Below, one piece after another: positions 33,190-45,187 of a stretch of 64,000 nt of DNA; position 1 is the first letter of the stretch; every line of letters begins with the position of its first letter. A program made the translations under genes and the position numbers. The stretch comes from Linyphia triangularis (taxonomy: Eukaryota > Arthropoda > Arachnida > Araneae > Linyphiidae): positions 84,862,305 to 84,926,304 of the forward strand of contig OZ021725.1 in assembly GCA_963978545.1 (NCBI GenBank). The letters run 5' to 3'. The notes below the pieces were generated by a model. It was not told the DNA's origin. It did no database searches and was given only the letters and a program-made list of their open reading frames with translations.

Positions 33190-33416
33190 GGTTAAGATTT
33201 ACTGTCCGTTCCCCTTGGCGACTTAAAAAAAAATCGCCAAATTGAAAATGACGTCAAAAGTTTGTGTCGCCAAACAAAATGGCGTCAAAACACGCCGTGT
33301 TGCCAAATCCAAACGGTATTTATCCCAAATACTTGGCGACGGGCTGCCAAATTCGGCGCGGAATCGCCAACTTTCAAAAAGTTGCCAAGGGGGACCGTAC
33401 AATAAATCTTAACCTT
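33190..33416. mobile_element. 227-bp MITE with TGGCGA-type motifs
   Basis: The terminal inverted repeats are about 35 bp: GGTTAAGATTTACTGTCCG at the left and, inverted, CGTACAATAAATCTTAACCTT at the right. A 7-bp direct repeat, GGGAACC, flanks it at 33183-33189 and 33417-33423. The interior carries many TTGGCGAC and TCGCCAA motifs. It is non-coding. Confidence 0.75.
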
Positions 33417-33423
33417 GGGAACC

Positions 33424-34367
33424 TATAAACTCCTTCCTCTATATTCACATTTTGCAACAATTTGTTGTTACATTTCAATATTGTAAATTTTTCAAACCGG
33501 TGTATTCAAAATAACATACATGACTGTTCAACAAGCCGGTTGACTTTTCTTTCTATCTCGAACTGCCTCTTAATTTTGTTATTTCAAAGTTTCAGAGTTT
33601 CTTTTTAATGACTTTATATATCTTTTACAGAAATCTTTATTCATAATAAAGTTATGAGGTGAAGTTCATTAGTGAATGTTACATACGAAATTGTTTACGT
33701 GTTTTATATAAAGATTCTTATTTCAGTTTAGTTATAAAAAAAAAAAATAATTAGAAAAGCTGTCGACAAGCAAAAGGACCAAATGTGCGGTTAAAGTGTT
33801 AAAGTGATGTAAGTCAAATTTGCAACAATTCTGATTTAAGAACAAAAATACAATCAAGAAAGGTTAAGCTATTGAAAAAATGAGTGAAGTAAGTCACAAC
33901 CTGAATAATTTTCCACCAGATTGCAACACATTATAAAACAAGAATTAAGAAGAAAGCCTTTTGTTTCATAAAATGAAGATTAATCGATTTACACCATTCT
34001 AACATTAACTTCCAGAGATTGGCATTATTGTATATAGGATACTATTGGTATTATAGGACCAAGGTACATTACGCAAAAAAAAAAATCCGAACGTTCTTAG
34101 GTTCTAATTATCGTAGAATCTTGCGGTTTGCACCAAAATGTTTTGTTTACGATTTTCTATATGTCTGATGCAAATTTTTTTCTTAGGGGGCTGTATACTA
34201 AGTAAATAAAAAAATTTCAATACGAACCCCTATTTTTTATGTGTTCATTCGATTTAGAATACTTCGTTTACCCTGGATACCAAATTTCAGTTCATTATGT
34301 TGAGAAATACGTCACTTATGAAAGAAAATGTTTAGGACGATCATGAGGGTAAATTTTGTTATCGATG
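33424..34367. other. Unassigned AT-rich sequence
   Basis: No gene or repeat boundary seen. Confidence 0.4.
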
Positions 34368-35439
34368 GGTAGAATCAGAGGCGGTTCCATGGGGGAAGGG
34401 GGGCTAGGGGGGCTATAGCCCTCCCCATGAGGATGAAACTTACACTGGATAAAATGGTTTTCATGACTACCTTGACCCTCCCCCCCTGCCTAAGATTTTG
34501 GAATTTTTTTAAAAATGTATTTCCAGATACAAATATTTAAGAAAGAGTTTAATTCCCTGGCAAAAAATCTCACTTTTGCCCCCCCCCCCCCAAGGAATAT
34601 ATGAAATGACGCGCCTGTCCTTCTTCCCCAATTCTCCGTAAAAGGTAAAAGAATGTCGAAGTTTTGGCCAAAGTCCAGTACCCTGTTAATAGGTAACCAA
34701 AGTACCCATAGACTAAGAATAAACCAACTAGACCAAGTTTGTATGGCAACCTAGTAATACGAACAGCGCGGTCACGTGACGACAGCATTCAAAACGGAAC
34801 TGAAGAAAAATTCTTTCATTGACTTCAAGGAAAGCTGTAATTGACTGTATTTTCTTGAATGTCGAAAAAATGCCAGAATACTATACTGGATTTGGATGCA
34901 AGATTGATTTTGAAATAGGGGATTCAATAACCTTTCTCAGGCATGTAACTTTTTAAAAATCTTAATAATTTGATTTTTTTAAGACTTATAAAAGTTAGTT
35001 TGTGTATATTATAATATTTTGAAAAGGGTAGAAATGGTTTTTTAAGTTTTAATTGCTGCTTTAAAGTTTCAAAACAATATCAACTCGGTTTCGTGTGATT
35101 GGCTTAAATTGGCGGATTACGAAATGGGAATGTAAGTTCAATGTTTACTTAGAACTTGAATATTGCTGATGTATTTGTGTATAAATTTCGGTATTTCAAA
35201 GCAGATAAAATAAGTTTGATATTTTTTTTTTTTAATATTTTTTATTCATGCTACTAATTTTTATTTGAATATTGGAAGTATGATTTTTTTAATTAATTAA
35301 TAAACTAATTTTTAATTAGATGAAGCCAATTAACTTTGAAAACCACCACTTTATCGCTACCACTAAAAATATATTTATTCTTATATTTTACTGTCCATAC
35401 TTATCTATTAATATGAATACTTATAAAATAAAAATATTT

Positions 35440-36860
35440 TAGATCCCATCATAGACGAAAATGTTTAGCATATTTCTTTTGAAAGTCCTCTCAAAAGGCA
35501 TTAATCAAATCCCGAGGAGAATTACAGAAGAATGTTTTTTTTTTTTTACCGTCGGTAGACCATTTGATTCAAGAACTGGAATCGAGATTTTCTCAACGAT
35601 TGGTAGATATATTACCTTTAGAAGCCCTTGTTCCAAAAAATATTTTGAAGTACGAAGAAGAAGAAATCCTTTAGGCTGCAAAAAATTACCAGCAGTACCT
35701 AAATGGCTCTGAGCTTGTACTAAAGTCAGAAGTAAAGCTATAGAAAAACAAATGGGATAATGAGATTGCGCCGCCTTATTCAGCAGTTGAGGCCCTGAAG
35801 AACTGCAATCAACAATTTTTTCACAACATTTTTATTCTTCTATAGATTTTTGAAACAATCCCCGTTACAACAAGCACTTCCGAAAGAAGCTTCTCCACAT
35901 TACGAAGGATTAAAACATATTGTTGCGTTGTATGGGTTCGAAAGATTTGACGCCAAAGCAGATCAAAACTTACAGAAATTTATTCCAAAATAACTCTTCA
36001 CAGTTCTCTTACAGCTCCAGAACTTCTCGTTCTAGTAGACACAATACAGCTCTTTTCACCTCAATAGAGCACAAAACAGCAGTTAAAAACTTGACAACAA
36101 CTGCTAAATCACCGCAAAAGACAATGCAATACAGTTCGCTCAGTATCTCCAGTCAACTATTTCAGTGACTCAAAATCCAAGAACTAACTCAAGTCAGGAA
36201 TACAGCTCTCACAATGAATGTTGAGAGACAATTAACTGACTGACTCACTCACGGCCGTGTTTATATAGGGGAGGCTGCGAATCTTCACGAACCTTCCAGA
36301 AAGAGAAATTTGGAGAACTTTCCAGATTGTAGTCGAAAAGTCCTATTACATGAACATGGGATACATGTACCTATACATGTACCGAAAATGTCGCCAAATG
36401 GTCGTCAAGTTTGGCGACATTTGGCGATTTATCGCCAAATTTGGAGACAAAAATTAGTCGCCAAAACCATCGCCAACTTGGCTCTATCTCGCCAATTTGG
36501 CGAGATTCCCATTACCATAATGTTAAATGCCCTACCCCTTGAAACTCGCTTCCCAGAGTTACCTCTGTAAAACCCGTTATCAAGCGTTGATATCCTCACT
36601 GCAGGGAAACAAACCATTGCATTGCCTTATGCGAAATGTACAGAAATTTATCTATTTACAAAATTAGCACTACGAAATATTTACAAATATACAAAAATTC
36701 GTAACAATATTTAAGAAGCACCATTGGCCAGGCAAGATTAAACGGACTAGCACTGGAAAATATTCAAAAGGATAGAAACATCTCTATGGAAGACGTCATT
36801 AACATCTTCAGTCGCAAAAAAACAAGACGAATGAAAATTGCAATTTGGAATGTCTAAAAG
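35440..36860 (+). pseudogene. hAT transposase C-terminal part, split by a solo LTR
   Basis: Before the LTR, one frame reads QELESRFSQRLVDILPLEAL, LKYEEEEILQAAKNYQQYL and, near 35849-35920, TSTSERSFSTLRRIKTY. After the LTR it resumes with LRSTIGQARLNGLALENI and VINIFSRKK near 36712-36840. ERSFS-x-LRRIK-x-YLRS...RL-x-GLAL is the hAT dimerisation domain. The break falls at the Tyr codon, inside the 4-bp duplication ATAT. The part before the LTR also has at least one stop (near 35741) and a shift around the T-run at 35538-35549. No BED finger or upstream catalytic part is recognisable between 34400 and 35400, so this was already a deletion derivative. Confidence 0.85.
35921..36706 (-). mobile_element. 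Gypsy-type solo LTR, copy 1, 786 bp
   Basis: On the minus strand it begins TGTTACGAATTTTTG and ends ACAACGCAACA. The 4-bp duplication ATAT flanks it at 35917-35920 and 36707-36710. It matches 58353-59146 and the split copy at 47983-49121. A block at about 36385-36510 has dense TTGGCGA/TCGCCAA motifs. On the minus strand a TATATAAA-type box lies near 36260-36266. No internal coding region is present, so it is a product of LTR-LTR recombination. The open frames inside are not genes. Confidence 0.9.
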
Positions 36861-37300
36861 CACAGACACAGACTCCACAAAATTTGATGTTTTGTTTTTG
36901 TATTTATGTATCGAGAAACTAGTTTTTTTTTGTCGTTATAAAAGTTTTCGTTGTTGTTTTTAGTTACATATATGCCTGTTTCTTTTTTGTCTAAATACCA
37001 GTTTTTTTCTTTTTATTGTTCAGTTTTAACTAATGTCATCCACCTAGACTATTGCTTAAAAAATCCCACCATTTTGAATAATTAATTAAAATAATTATTT
37101 GCACTTAATTACTCAAATATAATTAAAGTTAATTAAATAATTGCCACACTGTATATTAATGTACTATTGCTTGATTGCGATTAAATCTAATTGACCACAA
37201 CAGTAGCTCTAATTAATTTTGCTTTCTCATTACGGAACATTTTTGCATGCTGCTGTAGCCCCTCCCTTGTGATTTGCCTAGAACCGCCACTGGGTAGAAT

Positions 37301-39239
37301 CAAACGTTTTGCATGCTTCGAGTCTTAATATATTACGCGGTCCCTTAAAGTGAGATTTTGGAATGAAAAATATTCTGGAGGAGTTTTCGACCATGATAAT
37401 TCTAATGGAAGCAAAAAAAAAAAAAAAAAAAAAAAAATGCTTCAACATTTGTGAGATTTGGTACCATTTCTAAGAAACAGCCATAAAAAGATTAACAAAG
37501 GTTTGTGGAATAGTGGTTAGAAAAGCAGATCAAAATTATGATCTGATCTATGGTTTTTTTTTTTATTCTAATATTTTGGTCGCCTTTGTGCGCTAGAAAA
37601 AGTGTTATTAGGTCTATAAGTTAGAAAAGACCTATGCATACTCGTCAAGGCACTTTCAAATTTTGAAAGCCATCATTTTAATATTAACTGAAATACAAGT
37701 CGCCAATCTGGTCAATGGTTACCGGTTATTGGTTATAGATAGTTCTAGAAGATTTAATGGAGGGTTCTGAAATGTAAGCCGTAAGCCATATTAAGAAAAC
37801 CTCAACAAATCGACAAATATTTGTTTTATTAAAATTTACAAAATGATATTTCAAAATCACACTGTAAGGTAATCATTCAGAACTCATATGAATACGCTTC
37901 GTCAACAAATGTTGAAATAAATAAATAAGAAAAAAAAAAAAAAAAAAACCCATCAAACCTTGCACAAATTGATTTGAATTAAATTGCTTCCATTTTCGGT
38001 ATATTTTCACTTATATAAGGAGTCATATGTGGAAAAAGTCAAATGACAACATCCTGGCTATTTATCTCTTTCTTAAAACAATAACAATCTTAGGGACAGA
38101 TACTTGTCAATCCTCCATAACAATACGTTTTGCACACTTATTATTATTATTTTTAAGCACACATGACTTTTAATAGCTTGGAGTGAAATTGACTGCACTT
38201 CATGGAAATTGCCAAAAACTATTTCTGAAATTCACACACATGTAAACAGAACGAAGCCTGTGCAAAGTAATTAATCATCAAAAGCAAAACTGGAGGAGCG
38301 ATCTATCACTCTTCTTGACATCTTCATTTTGTTCTGATAGGTTATTTTTCACTCAACGTCGAACGCGTTGCCTTTGTGCCACTTTTTGAAAGTTTTTAAG
38401 ACTGTATGCATGCAATACATCCCTTAACATTTAACTTACTTGGTTGAACACCTAATACATAGATATGCTACCGTTAAAGTGCAGAAATCAGTTATTCTAC
38501 GCATTATCTAGGTAATGAGCGGATTTACAAGGCTGATCGGTTAAAGTGCCCAAAATTGTTTCGTTTCTCAAATTATCTAGATAATCTGCCAATTACTTAG
38601 ATAATTTACGCATTACCTACTAGGCACACGTGAAAATAAAATTGTCATAACAAATGCAAAATGTCTGTAGGCTTAAAATAACATAATGTTATTTATTTTT
38701 TCAATAGGCTAAAGAATCAAATTAATATAATCAAGTAATTAACAAATTAGTTGATAGAACCAATCATCAATCAATTAAAATATTTAAATATTAAGAATCA
38801 AACGGTTTAAAATATTATTACAATTGAGGAAAGGATTTTTGAATTTTAACTATACGGAAAAAGTTAATGTGCACATCATCTATGTATAATGCAGACAACC
38901 CTTGATTCCTCACGTTAACAGAGCAAATCAATTCATCTGCAGATTACCCAGGTTATGTGCACATTATTATCCATCGAGCTTTAGCGTTTACATGTACACC
39001 ACAACTTTCAATTCATACGAAAAAAAAATCCGTAATATTTAGTAAGGGATGGGATAACTTTTTTTATATATATGGCACAATCTCCTCTCGAATAGTTGGT
39101 TGACACTGCTGTTCTAATCCTTAAAACATATTTTTTGGGGGGTGGGGGGGGGGGGGGCATCTTTTTAAAATTGAATTCTACATATTTCATTTGTAAAATA
39201 ATATAACCCATAAAAAATGTTTTTAATATAAATCCTTTA
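37301..39239. other. Unassigned AT-rich sequence
   Basis: No gene. It holds A-runs at 37415-37436 and 37930-37948, and a few related ATTATCTAGGTAAT-like words around 38500-38620. Confidence 0.4.
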
Positions 39240-39700
39240 TATGCATTGTCAATTTTTTATATCCATTAACATAGTTCCGTTTCTGTTGACAGCGTGTGTT
39301 TAATATTTAAAATTAGATGCAAACATCATTTCTATCAGCAAAATATACGGCAAACTACTTTTCAAAATTTATTCATTAAAATGAATGTGAATTTATGCAC
39401 TTACATCCAGATACCTTTTATTTATTCTGATTAAAACAATTTTATTATTTATTTATTTATTAATCAATTTTAGCATCAGGAAAGAGTTTCTTCAATGATC
39501 GGTTAAATGCTATTTCAGCGCGATTGGATGACGGCAAGTTGGTTTATTAGAATTCCCTTAAAAGCGACCTTTTAGTGTCAGTGGCAGCCCCCAAACTTTG
39601 ATAGAACGCATTGTCATCGACATCGAATCTATCTGCCAAGTTTTAACCATATTCGATCACGACAAGTGGTTTAATTAGGCCTCCGTTGATTTGCACGCCA
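39240..39700 (-). repeat. Interspersed repeat family F, copy 1
   Basis: It is the reverse of text at 56560-56800 and 57780-58000. Shared words include GACATCGAATCTATCTGCCAAG, GCATTGTCATCGACATCGA, AAAGCGACCTTTTAGTG and AAAGAGTTTC...GATCGG. It is non-coding. A G-run lies just before it near 39137-39157. Confidence 0.65.
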
Positions 39701-39878
39701 TCGACAAGCATACATACACACAAAAACGAAGTGGATACAATGGATTTAAAACTCCCCACTTTTTTTGCTTTCAAAATCTAAGCTCCAATAAATGCTACTT
39801 GGTCGCATTACTTGTTAAGAGAATCCTCTCAAACTTAAAATTCTTTCTCAATTTATTTTCCGTAGAGTTATGTGACTG

Positions 39879-40184
39879 CACATAGTTATCCGGCTTCCCA
39901 TAGCTGGTAATTTCTGACATGAAAAGCATTGCTGAGATTTCACCTGTGTAATTAAGATAAGGAAGGCTTTTCATACATCGAAAATTTAAATCGCAAGCAT
40001 CTAAAACTCATGTTATTTTTTTTTTTTCATAATCAGAGGAAGGACTGAAAATTTACAAAGAAATAGCTGTAGCATTAAGTCCTCTTTATAGAATCACTTC
40101 CTTATTGTTTCTGTCATATTTTATAAACTAACCATGAACAGAAATTACCGGCTATAACTCTACGGGAAGCCGCATAACTATGTG
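39879..40184. mobile_element. 306-bp MITE-like inverted-repeat element
   Basis: CACATAGTTATCCGGCTTCC at the left and GGAAGCCGCATAACTATGTG at the right are inverted copies. The next segment (GGTAATTTC / GAAATTACC) pairs too, giving arms of about 40 bp. I could not fix a target duplication. Confidence 0.75.
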
Positions 40185-42419
40185 TTGGCCGTTCACAGAG
40201 CTGTTTTTTTGTGCGTGCATAATGCGTCCGTTTTTTGTGATACACGTACCGTTTCACTGCTCTTTTGGGTTTGCGCATGTGTTGAGCATTTTGCGATAGG
40301 AAAAAGTAGGTGTTGCCATTCGAAAATTTCGAGTTTCGGTAACTATAACCGTAACCGTGAGCTCCATTTTGTTGCCATTCACAGAATCATGAGGTCATAC
40401 CTCTGAACAACTATACATGAAATCTCATCTCGATCTGTTGAACCGAACAGCCGCTAGGGTTCCAACTGAAATCACAGAATGAAAATCAATGACTTTTCAC
40501 TGTATTTTAAGGACCTAATTAATTTTTTTAAGGACCTTCGAAAATTTGTTTTCAGGCATCATGTCTGTATATAAATTTTTAATAAAGTATATTCTACCAA
40601 AAAAGTTACAAGTTGGTGCAGCGTAATACAAATATGTTACAGAATTCCGATACGGTGCGGATAAGTGACGGTTACGCGGGAATATCAAGTCCGAGTTGTA
40701 TTTTAATAAATTTTGCGCAGCTGCAAAAATTAAGAACTTTCAAGGACCTTCAATCATTTTCAAGGACTTTCAGCCCCTCTAAGCATTTTCATTTACTTTC
40801 AAGGCTTTGAAAACATTTTCAAAGATATTAAACACTTTTAATGACCTTGAGAATCCTGATATTTCAAAAAAAAAAAAAAAAAAAAAAAAATATGAACTCT
40901 CAAAGACCTTGCAAAATTTCGTGGTAATTACAGTGTTTCTCAAATTTTCTGAGTATAATTGTAAATAAGTGTATACATTTCATTTAAAAAGTTTTATTTT
41001 AGTAAATTTATTTGTTAACAGCGATAATATAGGCTAGAAAAACTTTGAAACACTTGTGTCAATCGAGAAATATCGAGACGTTTTCATCGAGTGTTGATCG
41101 TTAGATCGAGATTGCTTTGGATTTTTCGAGAAAATTCGCAGGCGTTGCTATAAATACTAAGACTGCGTAAAATTTGGGTTAGTTGAATCGTGAATGGCGC
41201 CGTGAAATGATCTCGGTGCATGTTTACTTTTGCGGTGCCTGAATTATCATTGTATACGAGGTTGATATCCTATATCTTCGAAACGGAGAATAAAGCATAA
41301 CTTTTATTTTGTAGAAACTGCTCAAACATTTCCTCAAGAAAATTCATAACTATAGACACAGAATAAGCTCATTTACGTATCTTGCAGGCAGACAACTTTT
41401 CTTTTTACTCAGTGCTAAAGTATGCAGGTAAGAGTGTACGTCTCAAGAAAGGATTCGATACAAAGTCCCCACATCTGTTGGTATTTTCCACAAATCTGTA
41501 CTTTTTTTTGTTAATGGCAAATTGTTAATGATTTGCTGATGAATATTATCGCGAGTATCTTTGTTCCAGGAAATGTCAAAAAAATATTTCAATTCTGAAT
41601 AAAATATGTTCAAATTGCAATGTATAAATACCTATTTTTGCGCTTTTTGAGGTTGAAAAAAGGCGCCTAATAGAGCGATAAACTGTTGTATTTATAAAGT
41701 TAAAAACTGAGTCATACTTTTGGTTACTAAAGCACATAATGTAAAATTCTGGTGTAATTATTTCCAATCCTCGCACTTACGCTTTCAACGAAAACGTTTT
41801 AACCTAACAGTACTTTTTAATGCAAATGAAATAAATGAACAATTTATATAGTGTTCATTTATAATACATAGCAGAAGAATGTAGTGATGTAAGACGTTCC
41901 CACAGTCAGATTGAGAATGCATTGGCACTGAAGGGATTTGCTCTCAATAATTAAACGCGAAGTTATACTTTCAAATGAACACAAAAGATGGCATAAGCTT
42001 GATCTAATTCAGAACTTTCACTTAATTTAATTTTCCAATGAAAATATGAGTTATGCAAATTCTACGGAAAGTGCTGAGATCCAAAAATGAATTACGTTAA
42101 CAATTAGTTAAATCGTAGAATTGTCTCGATTAGGAGACTAAAATAGGAAAGCAATTAAAGTATGACTTTTATCATCTCCACTTTTTGCTTATTTATTTTG
42201 TTACATTTTATAAATGAACATGACTTCATTTCTTAGTTGGGAAAAAGTGACATTTTAGATTGTGGTATAACTGTAGTACTCCTCAATATCTTTTAATTTC
42301 TGCAATTATTAGCAACCAACTCAATATTTGGTTGATTTTGCAGAATACTTAAAAATTCACGAATACGATTTTATCTTAAAACAATTAAATTTCTATTTAA
42401 ACATTCTAAAAACAGTACA
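40185..42419. other. Unassigned, with a degenerate short repeat
   Basis: About 40735-40850 is a run of imperfect TTTTCAAGGACTTTCA-like units, followed by an A-run at 40867-40891. The rest is AT-rich. The open frames at 40182-40406 and 40613-40810 show no domain. Confidence 0.4.
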
Positions 42420-42660
42420 ACGGCTCCGATGGCCTAGCGAGTAGAAGTGTCGAGATCATGATCGGAGGATTCTAGGTTTAAACCTGCCGTTGAATACCAG
42501 TGCATATGAAAATGGAAAATAGTGCACATTAAATATATGAGGGCTTCAATGTCTTCTTGTAAGTATGGTAGGGCTGAAGTAAGGGTTGCTCGATAAGGCA
42601 TCGACCTCGTTATTTCATCGGAGTTCAAACGTACGAGGTTATTTGGCTATGACAAGCATT
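42420..42660 (+). mobile_element. Possible tRNA-derived SINE, third type
   Basis: An A-box-like GATGGCCTAGCGAGTAGAAG near 42428 and a B-box-like TCTAGGTTTAAACCTG near 42471 are spaced as in a tRNA head. The downstream text differs from SINE families 1 and 2. I see no clear target duplication and the 3' end is a guess. Confidence 0.45.
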
Positions 42661-43309
42661 TCATACGGACAGAAATTAGCAACCGGAACTTTGGGAAATA
42701 AACAAAAACACTACCTATTGCAAAACATTATTACACTAAATTGAATACATAGTTAATAAAACAAGGAATATTTCAATGTGCATTATTACAGTAGTTACGA
42801 TTTAGTTTCCTCAACTAACTAAAAGATTATTTTGATGAAAATTTTGATAAAAGTAGCAATTTAACAACTCACTGCATTTAAAAACGCATAAAAGAGAATT
42901 AGAGTTTCAAGACATATTTTTTCCAGCTTCAGTTTCGAGAATAAATATATATATACAGTACATTTCTAAGCTGCTTAAAAAAAAAGTTGATGGTACCCAT
43001 CGAGACGAATAATATGTCCTTTGTAACCTAAGTTGGCATTTCCCTTTTTGAGTGTCAAAAAAAGAATAACTTAGAAACAGAAGTTCAACAAACAAAAAGA
43101 CAACATTTCTTTAGAGCCGGAGAAATCGCACATCCCTTGAAAATCAAAGTCAAGCCTCCCCTTTATGCAAAATTTACCCTAAAAGCTGCACGTCAGAAAA
43201 CATTTCTGGAGATGTAATACGTCTGAAATGAATGAAATGGGATTGGAAGAATCAACTTGTGCTTGTTACACGTGTTTTAATGTTACTCTTTTTTCTTCTT
43301 CTGAAACAC
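42661..43309. other. Unassigned AT-rich sequence
   Basis: No gene or repeat recognised. Confidence 0.4.
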
Positions 43310-43918
43310 CGAAGCCGAATACCGATCTTACAGGCTGAGAGCATGTTTAGGTACCGAGAAAAGTGAATAGATTGCGAATCCATTGGTCTGCCGTGGCAAA
43401 AATGGCTGAAAATGGTCAAAAATCGACTTTGAATAAGTTGAACTAAATCCGATTGCCAAATACGCCATAACTTGCCGGATAATGAGCATTCTTTTTTTAT
43501 TTGATAAACCATCGTTCTTTAATTTTTTTAATTTACGAAGGTTACAGACGTTTCAAATGTCCGAGGAAGGCTTACTTACATCTTTCACAAAAGAACCAAG
43601 TTGGCAATAAATAGTACGTCACTGTTGTCACCAATTTGGCTTACTTTTAAAAGATGCAAGCCAGAGATCAGGAATCGTTTGAGTGCGGTGGGTTAAGACA
43701 CGAAAAATTTTGTTCACTTTTTTGCAAGTTATGACAATCGGATTTTAGTTCAACTCATTCAAAGTCGATTTTTAACCAGTTTCGGTCATTTTTGCCACGG
43801 CAGACCAATGAATTGTAATCTACTTAATTTTGTCGACATTCTATAAAAAAAATAAAATTCAGAATGATGTTCGATGGAGTACATACACCTAAACTTGCTC
43901 TCGCCTCTCCGATTATTA
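43310..43918. repeat. Fold-back element family C, copy 2
   Basis: CATTGGTCTGCCGTGGCAAA and AAAAATCGACTTTGAATAAG at the left pair with CTTTGCCACGGCAGACCAAT-type text and its inner neighbours at the right. It ends CTCGCCTCTC near 43907. It is more worn than the copy at 25331-25985, especially at the left end. Confidence 0.75.
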
Positions 43919-44053
43919 GTTTCTATAATTATTAAGCATCTAGATTGTATGCTCTCAGCTATTTTTTTGTTCAGACACGCTCTGTATATTATTTTATTTA
44001 TAAGTTATCGCCAATGCATGGAAGCCGGCATTATATGGAATGCCTAGCCTTTT

Positions 44054-44241
44054 TTTCATGCAGACCAAACGGTATAGTGGTTAGCGTGCTGGCTTCTAGA
44101 CCGAGAGGTTGCGGCAACAAGTCCCGTGTTAGACATGGGTGTTTGTAAATGTATGTTGGCTTGTCAAATGACGAATGTTGAGGCGCGTTATAGCCCTCGT
44201 GTTGCTGACGGCTCCAGATAATCTGAAAAACAACCAACCAA
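44054..44241 (+). mobile_element. tRNA-derived SINE, family 1, full copy
   Basis: It has an A box in GGTATAGTGGTTAGCGTGCT near 44071 and a B-box region GGTTGCGGCAACAAGTCCCG near 44107 that has taken a small change. The body contains GTAAATGTATGTTGGCTTG and CCCTCGTGTTGCTGACGG, and the tail is (CCAA)n. An 11-bp duplication, CCTAGCCTTTT, flanks it at 44043-44053 and 44242-44252. Confidence 0.88.
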
Positions 44242-44474
44242 CCTAGCCTTTTATAGTGTGCCAGAAGTTTTTAGGAAAAGTATGAATCGATTAAACAGTT
44301 CGCACATTTCCTATGAATTTTGTAGAATGTCAAATGACAAGTCGGCAAAGTATGAATTACATCACTGATTCGTTTCAAATAGCACGTGTAATTTTTCGTT
44401 AAGTATTTTGATTAAACTTTTAATGGTTCTCTTTCGTTATTTTTTTCAAAACAACATTTGTATTTTTGAGGATG

Positions 44475-45187
44475 ACATTTTTGCTTTCAATTTCCCTGTA
44501 TGCAATATAGAATAATGAAAGTATTTTATTCGGTAAAAAAAAAATATTTCGATTTTTTTTTGTGTGTGCATTTTTCCATGTTCTGGAATATTCTGAGTCC
44601 AAAAATGTGGTATAGGAAGGAATTCTGTGTCTCGATAACTCCCAAGCGGAACCTTTGAATTTAAAATTTTGTGAACGGGTTAGTGGTGCCTCGTTGAGGT
44701 ATTTGTCAAAATTCAAAATTGCGCATGGACATTAGGCAACTGTATGGTTTTTATCATTTTCAAATACGGCTCTAACGATTTTAAATCAAAATTGCTGAGG
44801 AAATGTCTTTTTAGGTGCTCTAAACATCTCTTCAAGCAAAATTTCTGTAGAAATGCGATAAAAGCGTAAAAAGGCGAAAAACGAATGTCTTTAACACATA
44901 GTTCTCTTCCCTTGAGTATCGCCCATTAACGACTGATTTTTCCGTGTTTCACTTACAAGAAAGAATAACGTAATATTTATCGATAAACATATAAAAAAAT
45001 TTATATAAACAATTTCTCAGCTTTGACAGCGTTTTTTTTTTTTTTTTTTTTTTTGCCATTGTAATAATTATTGTTAAAAATATCACAAAACTGGCCGAAA
45101 ATAGTAAATTACACCATTCCATGGCAAATTTAAACAGTGACCAGTATTTAGTATAATTGAAAGTTGCGCGACGTTCCACACCCCTAG
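44475..45187 (+). mobile_element. Helitron-like repeat family A, copy 5
   Basis: It is read forward. TTTCAATTTCCCTGTATGC is at the left end, then GATAACTCCCAAGCGG, GCGCATGGACATTAGGC near 44721 and the end TTCCACACCCCTAG followed by T. A T-run at 45033-45054 lies inside. It is non-coding. Confidence 0.7.

Larger units (their letters stand above)
34376..37292 (+). mobile_element. hAT transposon with decayed transposase, 2.9 kb
   Basis: It begins CAGAGGCGGTTC and ends GAACCGCCACTG. The perfect 8-bp duplication GGTAGAAT flanks it at 34368-34375 and 37293-37300. A hAT transposase C-terminus is encoded on the + strand near the right. A solo LTR (35921-36706) is inserted inside, leaving about 2.1 kb of hAT. 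It shares CAGTGGCGG-type ends with the element at 1210-1900 but no visible interior. Confidence 0.88.

Noticed and set aside
35920..36168. 82-codon frame starting at the LTR edge
   Set aside because: It lies wholly within the solo LTR. The matching region in the other LTR copies does not keep it.
39008..39211. Proline-run open frame
   Set aside because: It comes from reading the G-run near 39137 on the other strand.
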